A DNA stretch of 64,000 bases from Rhodocyclaceae bacterium (GCA_016704145.1 JADJAS010000001.1:620001-684000); one strand, 5' to 3'. Counted from the stretch's first letter, positions 43,746 to 53,242 are shown. Notes: generated by a model not told the origin, from the letters alone. Translations and numbers: made by a program.

Positions 43746-45137
43746 ATGCGCTTGAAGATGCCGCGTTTCGCCGCATTACCGATTTTCCTGGCCATCCTGG
43801 CCTTGCCCGGTCATGCTGGGGAGTCTGGCGAGAACGGCCGGCATGCCGAGTTCAAGGCGTTGGCCAAGGAGGCTTTCGTCTACGGCTATGCCACCGTCGA
43901 TAGCTACAACATCCTCTACAACTACGCGCTGAATCCGAGTTCCCCCGAGTACAAGGCGCCGCTGAACAAGATCAGTCATGTTCGCGACGTGGCCACCCCC
44001 GCGGAGCGGACCATCGTCGCACCCAACGTCGACAGCCCCTACTCCTATGCCTGGCTCGACCTGCGCACCGAGCCGATGGTGCTCTCCATGCCGACTTTCG
44101 AGAGTTCCCGTTACGTCAGCCTGCAACTCATCGATGCCTATACGTACATCATCGGTTACGTGACGCCGCGCACGAATGGCAACGTCGGCGGCAATTTCCT
44201 CGTGGCCGGCCCCGGCTGGAACGGCGCGGCGCCGGCGGGCATCAGGACGGTGTTCCGCTCGCCGAGCGAGTTGGCGCTTGCCTTCTATCGCACGCAACTG
44301 TTCGACGCGGCCGACAAGCCGCGGGTTCATGCGCTTCAGTACCAGTACCGCGTGACGCCGCTTTCCGCCTTCCTCGGCCAACCGGCGCCCGCCGCGGCGC
44401 CGGCGCCGCGGCCGGTGCCCGGACTGGATGTGCGCAAGGAGCCGGCTTCACCGCGCTTCTTCGCCATCCTTAACTGGATGCTGCAATACATGCCGACCCT
44501 GCCGGAGGACCGTGCCTTGCGCGAACGGCTGGCGCGCATCGGCATCGAAGCGGGCCGCGACTTCGTCCCCGCCCCGGCCGACCAGGCGGCCCTGGACGAG
44601 GGCATGCGCGCCGGCCTTGCCGACCTGGTGGCCAGGATCAGGCGCACCCGCTCGTCGGCGGAACTCTTCGGCAGCCGCGAACGCCTGAAGGACGACCCCC
44701 TGACGCGCGCCGCCGCCGCCATGGCCGGCATCTACGGCAACGCGGAAGAGGAATTCCTCGGCATCGGCTACCCCGCCGACGCCGAAGGCAAGCCCTTCGA
44801 CGGCCATGAACGCTACCGCATCAGCTTCGCCGCCGACCGGCTGCCGCCGGTGGGCGCCTTCTGGTCGATCACCGTCTATGGTGCCGACCAGTTTCTTTAC
44901 GCCAACCCCATCGGTCGCCACAAGATCGGCTCGTCGATGCTCGCCGACCTGAAGCGGGATCCCGACAACGGCATCACCCTGTTCGTCCAGCACGACTCCC
45001 CGGGGCCCGAATGGCAAGCCAACTGGCTGCCCGTGCCGCCCGGGCCCTTCGGATTGACGTTCCGCACTTACCTGCCAGGACTGCCGATTCGTACCGGCGA
45101 ATGGCAGGCGCCACCGGTCGTGCGCCAGCCCAACTGA
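43746..45137 (+). CDS. Secreted DUF1254/DUF1214 protein
   Basis: 463 aa with a signal peptide (FAALPIFLAILALPGHAG). The N-terminal DUF1254 domain has FVYGYATVDSYNILYNYAL, TIVAPNVDSPYSYAWLDL and YVSLQLIDAYTYIIGYV. The C-terminal DUF1214 domain has FWSITVYGADQFLYANPIGR and WLPVPPGPFGLTFRTYLP. Periplasmic; function unknown in most members. It lies 30 bp upstream of the PBP4-type carboxypeptidase on the same strand, so a shared transcript is possible. It diverges from groESL. Confidence 0.9.
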   Translation: MRLKMPRFAALPIFLAILALPGHAGESGENGRHAEFKALAKEAFVYGYATVDSYNILYNYALNPSSPEYKAPLNKISHVRDVATPAERTIVAPNVDSPYSYAWLDLRTEPMVLSMPTFESSRYVSLQLIDAYTYIIGYVTPRTNGNVGGNFLVAGPGWNGAAPAGIRTVFRSPSELALAFYRTQLFDAADKPRVHALQYQYRVTPLSAFLGQPAPAAAPAPRPVPGLDVRKEPASPRFFAILNWMLQYMPTLPEDRALRERLARIGIEAGRDFVPAPADQAALDEGMRAGLADLVARIRRTRSSAELFGSRERLKDDPLTRAAAAMAGIYGNAEEEFLGIGYPADAEGKPFDGHERYRISFAADRLPPVGAFWSITVYGADQFLYANPIGRHKIGSSMLADLKRDPDNGITLFVQHDSPGPEWQANWLPVPPGPFGLTFRTYLPGLPIRTGEWQAPPVVRQPN

Positions 45138-45167
45138 CACGCAGCCTGCGAGGCCGACCACGCCGCC

Positions 45168-46622
45168 ATGACGCCATCCATGTTCCTCAGGTTTCTCGCA
45201 TTCCTGATTCCGGCGATGGCCGCCCTGTCGGTCGCCGCCCGGCCGGAAACCAGCCTGCCCCCGACGGTAGCCAAGGCGCTGGCCGCCGCCCAGATTCCAT
45301 CCTCGGCGGTCGGCGTGGTGGTTCAGGAGGTCGGTGCGACGACACCGCGCCTGGAACTCAACGCCGGCACCGCGATGAATCCCGCCTCGACCATGAAGCT
45401 GGTCACCACCCTGGCCGCGCTGGAGTTGCTCGGCCCCGCCTATACTTGGAAGACCAGCGCCTGGAGCAACGCACCGCTCGACAACGGCGTGCTGGCCGGC
45501 GACCTGGTGCTGCGCGGCGGCGCCGACCCACGGCTGACTTTCGAACAGTTCTGGCTGCTGCTGCGGCAGGTGCGCGCCCGCGGCGTGCGCCAGATCGCCG
45601 GCGATCTGGTGCTCGACCGCGGCCTGATCGCCGCCGCCGAGGCCGACAGCCATTTCGACGACAAGCCGCTGCGGCCCTACAACGTCAGTCCCGACGCGCT
45701 CCTGCTCAACTTCAAGGCCGTGCGGCTGCGCCTGGTGCCCGATGCCGACAAGCAAACGGTGATGGCGCTGGCGGAGCCCGAGCCGGTGAATCTCGACATC
45801 ACCAACCTGATCAAGCTGCGCGCCGGCAACGGCGGCTGCGGCGACTGGAAGGAAAGCCTGCGCGCCGACCTGAGCCAGCACGCCAACCGCTGGCGACTGG
45901 TGCTGACCGGCGGTTATCCGGCCGCCTGCGGCGAAAAAACCTGGAACCATGGCCTGCTGCCGCATCCGGCCTACATCCACGGCGTGTTCGAGCAGCTCTG
46001 GCGGGAACTTGGGGGCAGCCTCAGGGGCGACGTACGCGACGGCGCCGTACCGGCTGACGCGCGCCAACTCGGCGAAATCGAGTCGCCAAGCCTGGCCGAG
46101 ATCGTACGTGACATCAACAAGTATTCCAACAACGTGATGGCCCGCCAGCTGTTCCTGACCCTGGGCATCGAATCCCTGGCCGAGCGCGGCCGCAGGCCGG
46201 CGCGCACCGAGGATGCCGACGCCGCCGTGCGCGGCTGGCTGGACAGCCGTGGTCTGCGCTTTCCCGAACTGGTGCTCGACAACGGCTCCGGGCTTTCGCG
46301 CCGCGAACGCATTGCGGCGGGCAACCTGGCCCGCCTGCTCTCGGTCGCCTGGCAAAGTCCGCTGATGCCGGAATTCGTCGCTTCGCTGCCGCTCAACGCC
46401 GTCGACGGCACCATGAAGAAGCGGCTCAACGGCAACGGCATCACCGGCCGGGCCCACATCAAGACCGGCACGCTGGAAGGCGTCAAGACCATCGCCGGCT
46501 ATGTGCTCGACCGGAACGGCCGGCAGCAGATCGTGGTCTTCCTGGTCAACCACGCCAACGCCGGCGCCGCCCAAGCCGCGCAGGACGCGCTGCTGACGTG
46601 GGTTTACGAAAGCGCCAGGTGA
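45168..46622 (+). CDS. dacB: D-alanyl-D-alanine carboxypeptidase/endopeptidase, PBP4 type
   Basis: 484-aa periplasmic class C penicillin-binding protein that trims and cleaves peptidoglycan cross-links. Signal peptide at residues 1-24. Catalytic triad motifs: SXXK in NPASTMKLVTTLAAL, SxN in YSNNVMARQLFL and KTG in HIKTGTLEGVKTIAGY. Length matches the DacB family. It contains a copy of the dispersed motif, encoding ADPRLTFEQF. Confidence 0.93.
   Translation: MTPSMFLRFLAFLIPAMAALSVAARPETSLPPTVAKALAAAQIPSSAVGVVVQEVGATTPRLELNAGTAMNPASTMKLVTTLAALELLGPAYTWKTSAWSNAPLDNGVLAGDLVLRGGADPRLTFEQFWLLLRQVRARGVRQIAGDLVLDRGLIAAAEADSHFDDKPLRPYNVSPDALLLNFKAVRLRLVPDADKQTVMALAEPEPVNLDITNLIKLRAGNGGCGDWKESLRADLSQHANRWRLVLTGGYPAACGEKTWNHGLLPHPAYIHGVFEQLWRELGGSLRGDVRDGAVPADARQLGEIESPSLAEIVRDINKYSNNVMARQLFLTLGIESLAERGRRPARTEDADAAVRGWLDSRGLRFPELVLDNGSGLSRRERIAAGNLARLLSVAWQSPLMPEFVASLPLNAVDGTMKKRLNGNGITGRAHIKTGTLEGVKTIAGYVLDRNGRQQIVVFLVNHANAGAAQAAQDALLTWVYESAR
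45519..45541 (+). repeat. Dispersed 23-bp motif, copy 7 (in dacB)
   Basis: Reads GGCG, CCG, ACCC, ACGG, CTGACTTT. Same strand as the gene, in frame as ADPRLTF. Confidence 0.78.
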
Positions 46623-46640
46623 CGCGGCGGCCGCGCTGAA

Positions 46641-47111
46641 CTAGTCCTTGCAGTCGGCCTTGCAGGCCGCACCGACGCACTCGCTGCCACCCTCGACCTT
46701 GCAGGCGGCGTGCGTGCGATGAACGAAGACGATTCCCTCGCCGTAGTCACAGGCGACACGGGTCAGCCTGGCCACCTTGCTCGTCGTGATGCCGCGGGCC
46801 CTCGCCGCCTGGATGGTGGCCGATGCGAGGTCGCAGGACAGGTAAGCCTGGAATTCCCCGCCAGCCGCCTCCCACAAGGCGATGTTCTTCACCTTGCGGT
46901 AGTTCTGGTAGCTGACGCAGGTATCCATGTCCTTGGCGTACAAGCGCGAGTTGTCGCTGCAAAAGCCGTTGAAGGTGTATTGGAGCTCCTCTTCGCTCGG
47001 GCAGGGCGCCACCTGGACCGCCTTGGCGAGATCGGGGCATGACACTTCGCCGGCCGATGCCAGTGCGGGGAAAACGATACCGGCGGCGAGCAGGATGAAA
47101 CAACGGTTCAT
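46641..47111 (-). CDS. Secreted cysteine-rich hypothetical protein
   Basis: 156 aa with a signal peptide (MNRCFILLAAGIVFPALASA) and ten cysteines in the mature part, a high density pointing to several disulfides or metal binding in the periplasm. The C-terminus CVGAACKADCKD is especially rich. No known domain. It lies 15 bp downstream of the 141-aa membrane protein gene on the same strand, so probably cotranscribed. Confidence 0.75.
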   Translation of the reverse strand: MNRCFILLAAGIVFPALASAGEVSCPDLAKAVQVAPCPSEEELQYTFNGFCSDNSRLYAKDMDTCVSYQNYRKVKNIALWEAAGGEFQAYLSCDLASATIQAARARGITTSKVARLTRVACDYGEGIVFVHRTHAACKVEGGSECVGAACKADCKD

Positions 47112-47126
47112 GGAGACTCCTCGATG

Positions 47127-47552
47127 TCAGGCAGCGGGAACGGGCATGGAGCGCTGGCCGGACAGGGCGATCCAGCCGCGGACCACCCGGTAGAGCAGCC
47201 AGAGGCTGAGCACGCCCCAGATGACCAGCGCCACCGGAATGCCAATGAACGTGAAGAACAGCACCATGCCTCCCCCCGCCCACGCCGCCGCGTACCAGAA
47301 GGTGCGCAACTGCCAGCGCCAGTGGGATTCGAGCCAGGTACCGCGAACGTTGCCGCGCGTCACGTAGTTGATGATGACGGCGATGATCGACGGCCAGCCG
47401 AAGAGGAAACCGCCGATGATCGTGGTGGAACCGAGCAGTCCGCCGAACGCGGAAAAGGCATGCAGCGCGTACATCACGTGACACCACGCCTTCGCGCCGC
47501 CGAGATCCTGTCCCGCCGCGATCGGCTCGCCATTGTGGTCATAGTCGGCCAT
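47127..47552 (-). CDS. Hypothetical membrane protein, 141 aa
   Basis: About three to four hydrophobic helices (FSAFGGLLGSTTIIGGFLFG, SIIAVIINYVT, FWYAAAWAGGGMVLFFTFIG, IPVALVIWGVLSLWLLYRVV). Resembles DUF4870-type membrane proteins in layout, not firmly assigned. The ATG at 47552 has AAGGAG at good spacing and begins MADYDHNGEPIAAG; the longer frame runs through ubiD. It follows ubiD by 11 bp. Confidence 0.78.
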   Translation of the reverse strand: MADYDHNGEPIAAGQDLGGAKAWCHVMYALHAFSAFGGLLGSTTIIGGFLFGWPSIIAVIINYVTRGNVRGTWLESHWRWQLRTFWYAAAWAGGGMVLFFTFIGIPVALVIWGVLSLWLLYRVVRGWIALSGQRSMPVPAA

Positions 47553-47563
47553 GGCCCGCTCCT

Positions 47564-49042
47564 TCAAAGTCCCAGATTCTGCCAGATCGCATCGACGCGC
47601 CGCTTCACGTCCTCGTCCATGGCGATCGGCCGCCCCCACTCGCGGCCGGTTTCGCCCGGCCACTTGTTCGTCGCATCGATGCCCATCTTGCTGCCCAGCC
47701 CCGCGACCGGCGCGGCAAAGTCCAGATAATCTATGGGCGTTCCTTCGGCGATCAAGGTGTCGCGCGCCGGGTCGACCCGCGTGGTCAGCGCCCACACCAC
47801 CTCCTTCCACTCGCGGATGTCGATGTCGTCATCCACCACGACGATGAACTTGGTGTACATGAACTGGCGCAGGAAACTCCAGATGCCGAACATCATGCGC
47901 TTGGCGTGGCCGGGGTATTGCTTCTTCATGCTCACCACGGCGAGGCGATAGGAACAGCCTTCCGGCGGCAGGTAGAAATCGACAATCTCGGGAAACTGCT
48001 TGCGCAGGAGCGGCACGAAGACTTCGTTGAGCGCCACGCCCAGCATCGCCGGCTCGTCCGGCGGCTTCCCGGTGTAGGTCGAGTGGTAGATCGGATTGGA
48101 GCGCATCGTCATGCGCTCGATGGTGAACACCGGAAACGAGGCCTGCTCGTTGTAGTAGCCGGTGTGATCTCCATAGGGTCCCTCGACCGCGGTTTCGCTG
48201 GGATGAATCACGCCTTCCAGCACGATCTCGCTTGATGCCGGCACTTGCAGGTCCGAGCCGATGCAGGTCACCAGTTCGGTCTTGCTCCCGCGCAGCAGCC
48301 CCGCGAACTGGTATTCGGACAGCGAATCGGGCACCGGGGTGACCGCGCCGAGGAGGGTCGCCGGATCGGCGCCGATCGCCACGGCGACCGGGAACGGCTG
48401 GCCGGGGTTCTTCTCGCAATGGTCGCGGAAATCGAGCGCGCCGCCGCGATGGGCCAGCCAGCGCATGATCACCTTGTTCGACGCAATCACCTGCTGGCGA
48501 TAGATGCCCAGATTCTGCCGTGCCCTCGAATCCGCCAACCCCTGCGGCCCGCGCGTCACCGTCAGGCCCCAGGTGATCAGCGGCGCCACGTCGCCCGGCC
48601 AGCAGGTCTGGATCGGCAGGCGCGACAGGTCGACGTCCTTGCCTTCCCGGACGATTTCCTGGCACGGCGCCGACGACAGTTCCTTCGGCGCCATGTTGAG
48701 CACCTGCTTCAACACGGGCAGCTTTTCCCAGGCATCGCGCAATCCCTTGGGCGGCTCCGGCTCCTTCAGGTAGGCCAGCAGTTCGCCGACCTGGCGCAGC
48801 GCCACGACTGACTCCTGGCCCATGCCCAGCGCCACGCGCCGCGCGGTACCGAACAGATTGCCGAGCACGGGAATCGAATGCCCTTTCGGCTTCTCGAACA
48901 GAATGGCCGGGCCGCCGGCGCGCAGCACGCGATCACAAACCTCGGTCATTTCCAGCCGGGGATCGACTTCGACGCCGACGCGCTTCAGCTCGCCGAGCTG
49001 TTCGAGTTGGGCGATGAAATCGCGCAAGTCCTTGTACTTCAC
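47564..49042 (-). CDS. ubiD: UbiD decarboxylase (3-polyprenyl-4-hydroxybenzoate carboxy-lyase)
   Basis: 492-aa prenylated-FMN-dependent decarboxylase of ubiquinone synthesis. Hallmarks: MKYKDLRDFIAQLEQLGELKR (as two overlapping blocks), the Glu/Arg active-site region with GPQGLADSRARQNLGIYR, EGPYGDHTGYYN and DDDIDIREWKEVVWALTTR. Start GTG at 49042, overlapping the ubiA stop as GTGA. It needs a UbiX flavin prenyltransferase, not encoded in this window. A degenerate motif copy lies within it. Confidence 0.95.
   Translation of the reverse strand: MKYKDLRDFIAQLEQLGELKRVGVEVDPRLEMTEVCDRVLRAGGPAILFEKPKGHSIPVLGNLFGTARRVALGMGQESVVALRQVGELLAYLKEPEPPKGLRDAWEKLPVLKQVLNMAPKELSSAPCQEIVREGKDVDLSRLPIQTCWPGDVAPLITWGLTVTRGPQGLADSRARQNLGIYRQQVIASNKVIMRWLAHRGGALDFRDHCEKNPGQPFPVAVAIGADPATLLGAVTPVPDSLSEYQFAGLLRGSKTELVTCIGSDLQVPASSEIVLEGVIHPSETAVEGPYGDHTGYYNEQASFPVFTIERMTMRSNPIYHSTYTGKPPDEPAMLGVALNEVFVPLLRKQFPEIVDFYLPPEGCSYRLAVVSMKKQYPGHAKRMMFGIWSFLRQFMYTKFIVVVDDDIDIREWKEVVWALTTRVDPARDTLIAEGTPIDYLDFAAPVAGLGSKMGIDATNKWPGETGREWGRPIAMDEDVKRRVDAIWQNLGL
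48793..48815 (+). repeat. Dispersed 23-bp motif, degenerate copy 8 (in ubiD)
   Basis: Reads GGCG, CAG, CGCC, ACGA, CTGACTCC: two changes, both in the tail. It keeps the exact spacing. Confidence 0.6.
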
Positions 49043-49920
49043 AGCAGCGGCCTCAGGTTGAGTTCGCCGACGATGCCGGCGAACACGGCGCCGCCCAGCC
49101 AGTTGTTATGCAGGAAGGCCTTGAAGCAGGCCATGCGTTCGCGGCCGCGGATCAGCGTCCAGTGGTAGAGCGCGATGCCGGTGGCCACGGCCAGTCCGCT
49201 GAAGTAGAACGCCCCATAGTGAAGTTGCGTGCCGATCCAGGTCAGGATGGCGATGGCGATGCCGTAGCAGAGCGTCACCGCCGCCACGTCGAAGCGGCCG
49301 AAAGTGATCGCCGAGGTCTTGATGCCGATCTTCAGGTCGTCATTGCGGTCCACCATGGCGTACTCGGTGTCATAGGCGATGGCCCAGGCGATATTGGCGG
49401 CCAACATCCACCAGCCGAGCGGCGGCACGGTGTCCTGCACCGCCACGAAGGCCATGGGGATGCCGAAACCGAACGCGATTCCCAGGTAAGCCTGCGGGAT
49501 GGCGAAGAAGCGCTTGGTGAACGGGTACGAGACGGCCAGGAACAGGGCCACGCAGGCCAGCAGCCAGACCCGCTTCGACAGCGGCAGGATCAGCAGCGCC
49601 GACAGCACCGTGAGCGTTGCGGCCAGCAGCAGCGTCTCGCCGACACTGACTTTCCCCGAGGTCAGCGGACGCTCCCGCGTGCGCTCGACATGGCGGTCGA
49701 AATCGCGATCGGCATAGTCGTTGATCACGCAGCCGGCGGAGCGCATCAGCACCGTGCCGAGGATGAATATCCACGCCAGCAGCCAACCGGGACGCCCTTC
49801 CGACGCGATCCACAATGCCCACAGCGTCGGCCAAAGCAGCAGCAGGATGCCGATGGGCTTGTCCAGCCGCATCAGCCGTTCGTAAAGATCGAGTTTTTCC
49901 CGGACCAGCGCGAGATTCAT
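49039..49920 (-). CDS. ubiA: 4-hydroxybenzoate polyprenyltransferase
   Basis: 293-aa membrane prenyltransferase attaching the polyprenyl tail to 4-hydroxybenzoate. Both Asp-rich motifs are present: NDYADRDFDRHVERTRERPL and YDTEYAMVDRNDDLKIGIKT. About eight helices. It starts at the ATG overlapping the MFS stop (ATGA). A dispersed-motif copy encodes GKVSVGETLL in the cytosolic loop after the first Asp motif. Confidence 0.96.
   Translation of the reverse strand: MNLALVREKLDLYERLMRLDKPIGILLLLWPTLWALWIASEGRPGWLLAWIFILGTVLMRSAGCVINDYADRDFDRHVERTRERPLTSGKVSVGETLLLAATLTVLSALLILPLSKRVWLLACVALFLAVSYPFTKRFFAIPQAYLGIAFGFGIPMAFVAVQDTVPPLGWWMLAANIAWAIAYDTEYAMVDRNDDLKIGIKTSAITFGRFDVAAVTLCYGIAIAILTWIGTQLHYGAFYFSGLAVATGIALYHWTLIRGRERMACFKAFLHNNWLGGAVFAGIVGELNLRPLL
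49631..49653 (+). repeat. Dispersed 23-bp motif, copy 9 (in ubiA)
   Basis: Reads AGCG, TCT, CGCC, GACA, CTGACTTT. The only copy with a changed first base. The antisense reading gives GKVSVGET. Confidence 0.72.
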
Positions 49921-51209
49921 GCGTCGGATTCTACTGCCGCCCGACGGCCGCGCCCGGCATCGACCCCGCGCAGGATCAGCAAACCGACGACGAACCAGCT
50001 GCCGGTGACCAGGATCGCCAGCCGGTGGTCGCCACCCGATATCCAGGTGACCGCGCCGTAGGTGAGCGGCCCGAGGATCGACGAGAACTTGACGGCCAGA
50101 CCCCAGAGGCCGAAGAACTCCGCATGGCGCGCCGGCGGCGCCAGTGTGCCGACCAGCGCCCGCGCCGCCGACTGGCTGGCGCCCAGGCACAGGCCGGCAA
50201 TGTTGGCGGACAGCCAGAACAGTGCCGGGCCCTCCGCTTTCCACGCCAGCAGGATCATGACGATCCAGCCGACCAGCGTCGCGGCGATGGCGCGCACGTG
50301 GCCGATGCGATCCTGCACGTGGCCGAACACGAAGGCGCCGATGGCGGCCGTGATATTCACGAGGAACACGAGCTTGATGGTGTCGGCTGTCTTGAAGTCC
50401 ATCGCCTGCTCGGCGTAGATCGCCGCCAGCGCAATCACCGCCTGGATGCCGGCCTGGTAGAAGACGATGCAGAGCATGAAGCGGCGCATGTCCGGAAAGC
50501 GGCGCGCGTGGCGCCAGGTCTCGCGCAGGCGCGCGACCGCCGCACCGAATCCTGGAACGGCATCGGCCGGCAGGGGTTTGGCGCGCTCGCGCAGGAACAG
50601 GAAAGTCGGCAGGCTGGCGATGGCGAACAGCGCCGCCGTGATCAGCAGGGTCACGGGCACGAAGTCGGCCGCGCCCTGGCCCTGCGCCTGCGCCCAGGTC
50701 ACGTAGGCAAGACAGGCGCCGAGGCTGAAGAGGCCGCCGAGGTAACCGAGGCTCCAGCCGTAGCCGGACACCTTGCCGAGCGCCTCCTCATCCGCCAGTT
50801 CGGGCAGGAAGGCGGCGATCAGGTTCTCGCCGCTGCCGAAGCAGTAGTTCGAGAACACAAGGAAGATCACGGCCGGCGCCAGTGCGCCCGGCCCGGCGAA
50901 CATCAGACCCGCCGTGCCGAGCACGCAGCCGGCGGTGGTCGCCAGCAGCCAGCGCTTCTTGGCGGCGCGCGCGTCGGCGTGCGCCCCGACCAGCGGCGCG
51001 GTGAGCATGATGAGCAAGTAGGAAGCCGACAGCGCCAGCGTCCACGCAAAGGTGGCCCACGGCGCGTTGCCGGCGACCACCGAAACGAAGTAGGCGTTGA
51101 AGATCGCCGTGATCACGACCGTCGTGTAGCCCGAGTTGGCGAAGTCGTACATGGCCCAGGCCCAGGCCTCGCGTTTGCTCACGCCGGTCGCCAATGTCTT
51201 CGCGCTCAT
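49917..51209 (-). CDS. MFS transporter, UMF1 family
   Basis: 430-aa major-facilitator protein of the UMF1/Atg22-like type, with about 12 helices. It opens KREAWAWAMYDFANSGYTTV, the family signature, with YFVSVVAGNAPW and the A-loop HADARAAKKRWLL. The substrate is unknown; amino-acid efflux is suggested for eukaryotic relatives. It overlaps recG (ATGA) upstream and ubiA (ATGA) downstream, so recG-MFS-ubiA-ubiD is one coupled run. Confidence 0.9.
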   Translation of the reverse strand: MSAKTLATGVSKREAWAWAMYDFANSGYTTVVITAIFNAYFVSVVAGNAPWATFAWTLALSASYLLIMLTAPLVGAHADARAAKKRWLLATTAGCVLGTAGLMFAGPGALAPAVIFLVFSNYCFGSGENLIAAFLPELADEEALGKVSGYGWSLGYLGGLFSLGACLAYVTWAQAQGQGAADFVPVTLLITAALFAIASLPTFLFLRERAKPLPADAVPGFGAAVARLRETWRHARRFPDMRRFMLCIVFYQAGIQAVIALAAIYAEQAMDFKTADTIKLVFLVNITAAIGAFVFGHVQDRIGHVRAIAATLVGWIVMILLAWKAEGPALFWLSANIAGLCLGASQSAARALVGTLAPPARHAEFFGLWGLAVKFSSILGPLTYGAVTWISGGDHRLAILVTGSWFVVGLLILRGVDAGRGRRAAVESDA

Positions 51210-53242
51210 GCCTTCAGCAACTCCTCTCTTCCCGCCAGCCAGCGCCCGAGATGCGCGTCGGCCGCCTGCGGTTGATCGCGCAGCAACTCTTCCGCCACCG
51301 TGCGCGCCTCTTCCACCAGTCTTGTGTCTTCGAGATCGGCAAAGCGCAGCAGCGGCACGCCGCTCTGCCGGCTGCCGATGAACTCGCCGGGGCCGCGCAG
51401 ATGCAGGTCGAGACGGGCGATCTCGAAACCATCCGTGTTCTCGTAGATCGCCTTCAGCCGGGCGCGCGCATTCTCGCCCAGCGGCCGGGCGTAGAGCAGG
51501 ATGCAGGCCGAATCGTGGGCGCCGCGGCCGACGCGACCGCGCAGCTGGTGCAACTGGGCGAGGCCGAAACGTTCGGCGTGCTCGATCACCATCAGGCTGG
51601 CGTTCGACACATCCACGCCGACCTCGATCACCGTCGTCGCCACCAGCACCTGCATATCGCCGCGCACGAACGCCGCCATCACGGCCGCCTTCTCGTCGGC
51701 CTTCAGGCGGCCATGCACGAGGCCGACCTTGATGTCGGGCAACTCGGCAGTCAGGCGCGCGTAGGTTTCCTCGGCGGTCTTCAGCTGCAGCGCCTCGGAC
51801 TCCTCGATCAGCGGGCAGACCCAGTAGGCCTGCCGACCGGCGCGACAGGCATCGTGCACCCGCGCGATCACCTGGTCGCGGCGCGCTTCGTCCACGAGCT
51901 TGGTCACCACGGGCGTACGACCGGGCGGCAGTTCGTCGAGCACCGACACATCGAGGTCGGCGTAGTAGCTCATCGCCAGCGTGCGCGGAATCGGCGTTGC
52001 CGACATGGTGAGCTGGTGCGCGCTCTGCCCTTTCTTCTTCAGGGCCAGGCGTTGCTGGACGCCGAAGCGATGCTGCTCGTCGACGATAGTCAGGCCGAGT
52101 CGCTCGAACTCGATGCCCGCCTCGATCAGCGCGTGCGTGCCCACTGCCAGTGGCGTCTCGCCACGACTGACTTTCGCGCGCCACTCGTCGCGCTGCTTCT
52201 TCTTGACGCTGGCGGCGAACCAGGCCACGTCGATGCCCAGCGGCGCCAGCCAGGCGGAGAGTTTGCGATAGTGCTGCTCGGCGAGAATCTCGGTCGGCGC
52301 CATCAGCGCCGCCTGGTGGCCGGCTTCCACCGCCTGCAGCATGGCCAGCGCCGCGACCACCGTCTTGCCGCTACCGACATCACCCTGCAGCAGCCGGGCC
52401 ATCGGATGCGGCTGTGCCAGATCATTGGCGATCTCGTGCCAGACACGCTGCTGCGCACCGGTCAGCTTGAACGGCAGGCTGGCCAACAACTTCTGCGTCA
52501 GCCGGCCGGCCGCCTTCAGCATCGGCGCGCCACGCGCCCGACGCGCCGTGTACGCACGCCGCAGCGAGAGTTGCTGCGCCAGCAGTTCGTCGAAGGCGAT
52601 GCGCCGCCAAGCCGGATGATGGCGCGCCTCGATGTCGGCCAGCGATACGTCCGGCGGCGGCTGATGCAGGAAGCGCAGGCTTGCGCCAAAGTCAGCCATG
52701 GCGAGACGCCGCCGAATCGGCTCGGGCAGCGTGTCGGCCAGATCCGCTTGATCGAGGGCGTGCTGGATCAGCTTACGCAGCACGCCTTGCGACAACCCTG
52801 CCGTAGTTGGATAAATCGGCGTCAGCCGGTCGGGCAGCGGCTCATCGCCACGGATGACGCGAAAGCGTGGATGGATCATCTCGTCGCCAAAGAAGCCGCC
52901 GCGGAGTTCGCCGAACACCCGCAGCCGCGCACCGGCCGCCAGCGCCTTCTGCTGGCTCGGATAGAAGTTGAGGAAGCGCATGACCATCGCCCCGCTTGCA
53001 TCCTTCACGCGGGCGACAAGCTGCCGGCGCGGCCGGTAGGCGATCTCGCTCGACACCACCTCGACTTCGAACTGGGCCGGCACGCCGGGCAGCACATCGC
53101 GGATTGCCGTCAGCCGCGTCTCGTCCTCGTAGCGCAGCGGCAGGTGCAGCAGCAGGTCGACATCGGTGAACAGACCGAGGCGCGCCAGTTTCTCCGCCAC
53201 CGTGGCGGAAACGCCGCCGATGCGGGGCTGCTCAGCCGACAA
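51206..53242 (-). CDS. recG: ATP-dependent DNA helicase RecG
   Basis: 678-aa helicase that regresses stalled replication forks and branch-migrates Holliday junctions. An N-terminal wedge/OB domain (about 60-160) precedes the helicase motifs: Walker A in LLQGDVGSGKTVVAALAML, DEQHRFG, MSATPIPRTLAM and QLRGRVGRG. The TTG start at 53242 overlaps the ridA stop by 11 bp. Two copies of the dispersed motif in opposite orientations lie in the gene; one encodes AKVSRGETPL directly before the conserved VGTHALI. Confidence 0.96.
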   Translation of the reverse strand: MSAEQPRIGGVSATVAEKLARLGLFTDVDLLLHLPLRYEDETRLTAIRDVLPGVPAQFEVEVVSSEIAYRPRRQLVARVKDASGAMVMRFLNFYPSQQKALAAGARLRVFGELRGGFFGDEMIHPRFRVIRGDEPLPDRLTPIYPTTAGLSQGVLRKLIQHALDQADLADTLPEPIRRRLAMADFGASLRFLHQPPPDVSLADIEARHHPAWRRIAFDELLAQQLSLRRAYTARRARGAPMLKAAGRLTQKLLASLPFKLTGAQQRVWHEIANDLAQPHPMARLLQGDVGSGKTVVAALAMLQAVEAGHQAALMAPTEILAEQHYRKLSAWLAPLGIDVAWFAASVKKKQRDEWRAKVSRGETPLAVGTHALIEAGIEFERLGLTIVDEQHRFGVQQRLALKKKGQSAHQLTMSATPIPRTLAMSYYADLDVSVLDELPPGRTPVVTKLVDEARRDQVIARVHDACRAGRQAYWVCPLIEESEALQLKTAEETYARLTAELPDIKVGLVHGRLKADEKAAVMAAFVRGDMQVLVATTVIEVGVDVSNASLMVIEHAERFGLAQLHQLRGRVGRGAHDSACILLYARPLGENARARLKAIYENTDGFEIARLDLHLRGPGEFIGSRQSGVPLLRFADLEDTRLVEEARTVAEELLRDQPQAADAHLGRWLAGREELLKA
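52152..52174 (+). repeat. Dispersed 23-bp motif, copy 10 (in recG)
   Basis: Reads GGCG, TCT, CGCC, ACGA, CTGACTTT. Arms extend to GTGGCG/CGCCAC. A consensus copy. Confidence 0.88.
52688..52710 (-). repeat. Dispersed 23-bp motif, copy 11 (in recG)
   Basis: Minus strand reads GGCG, TCT, CGCC, ATGG, CTGACTTT, followed by GGCG. Opposite orientation to copy 10. Confidence 0.82.
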
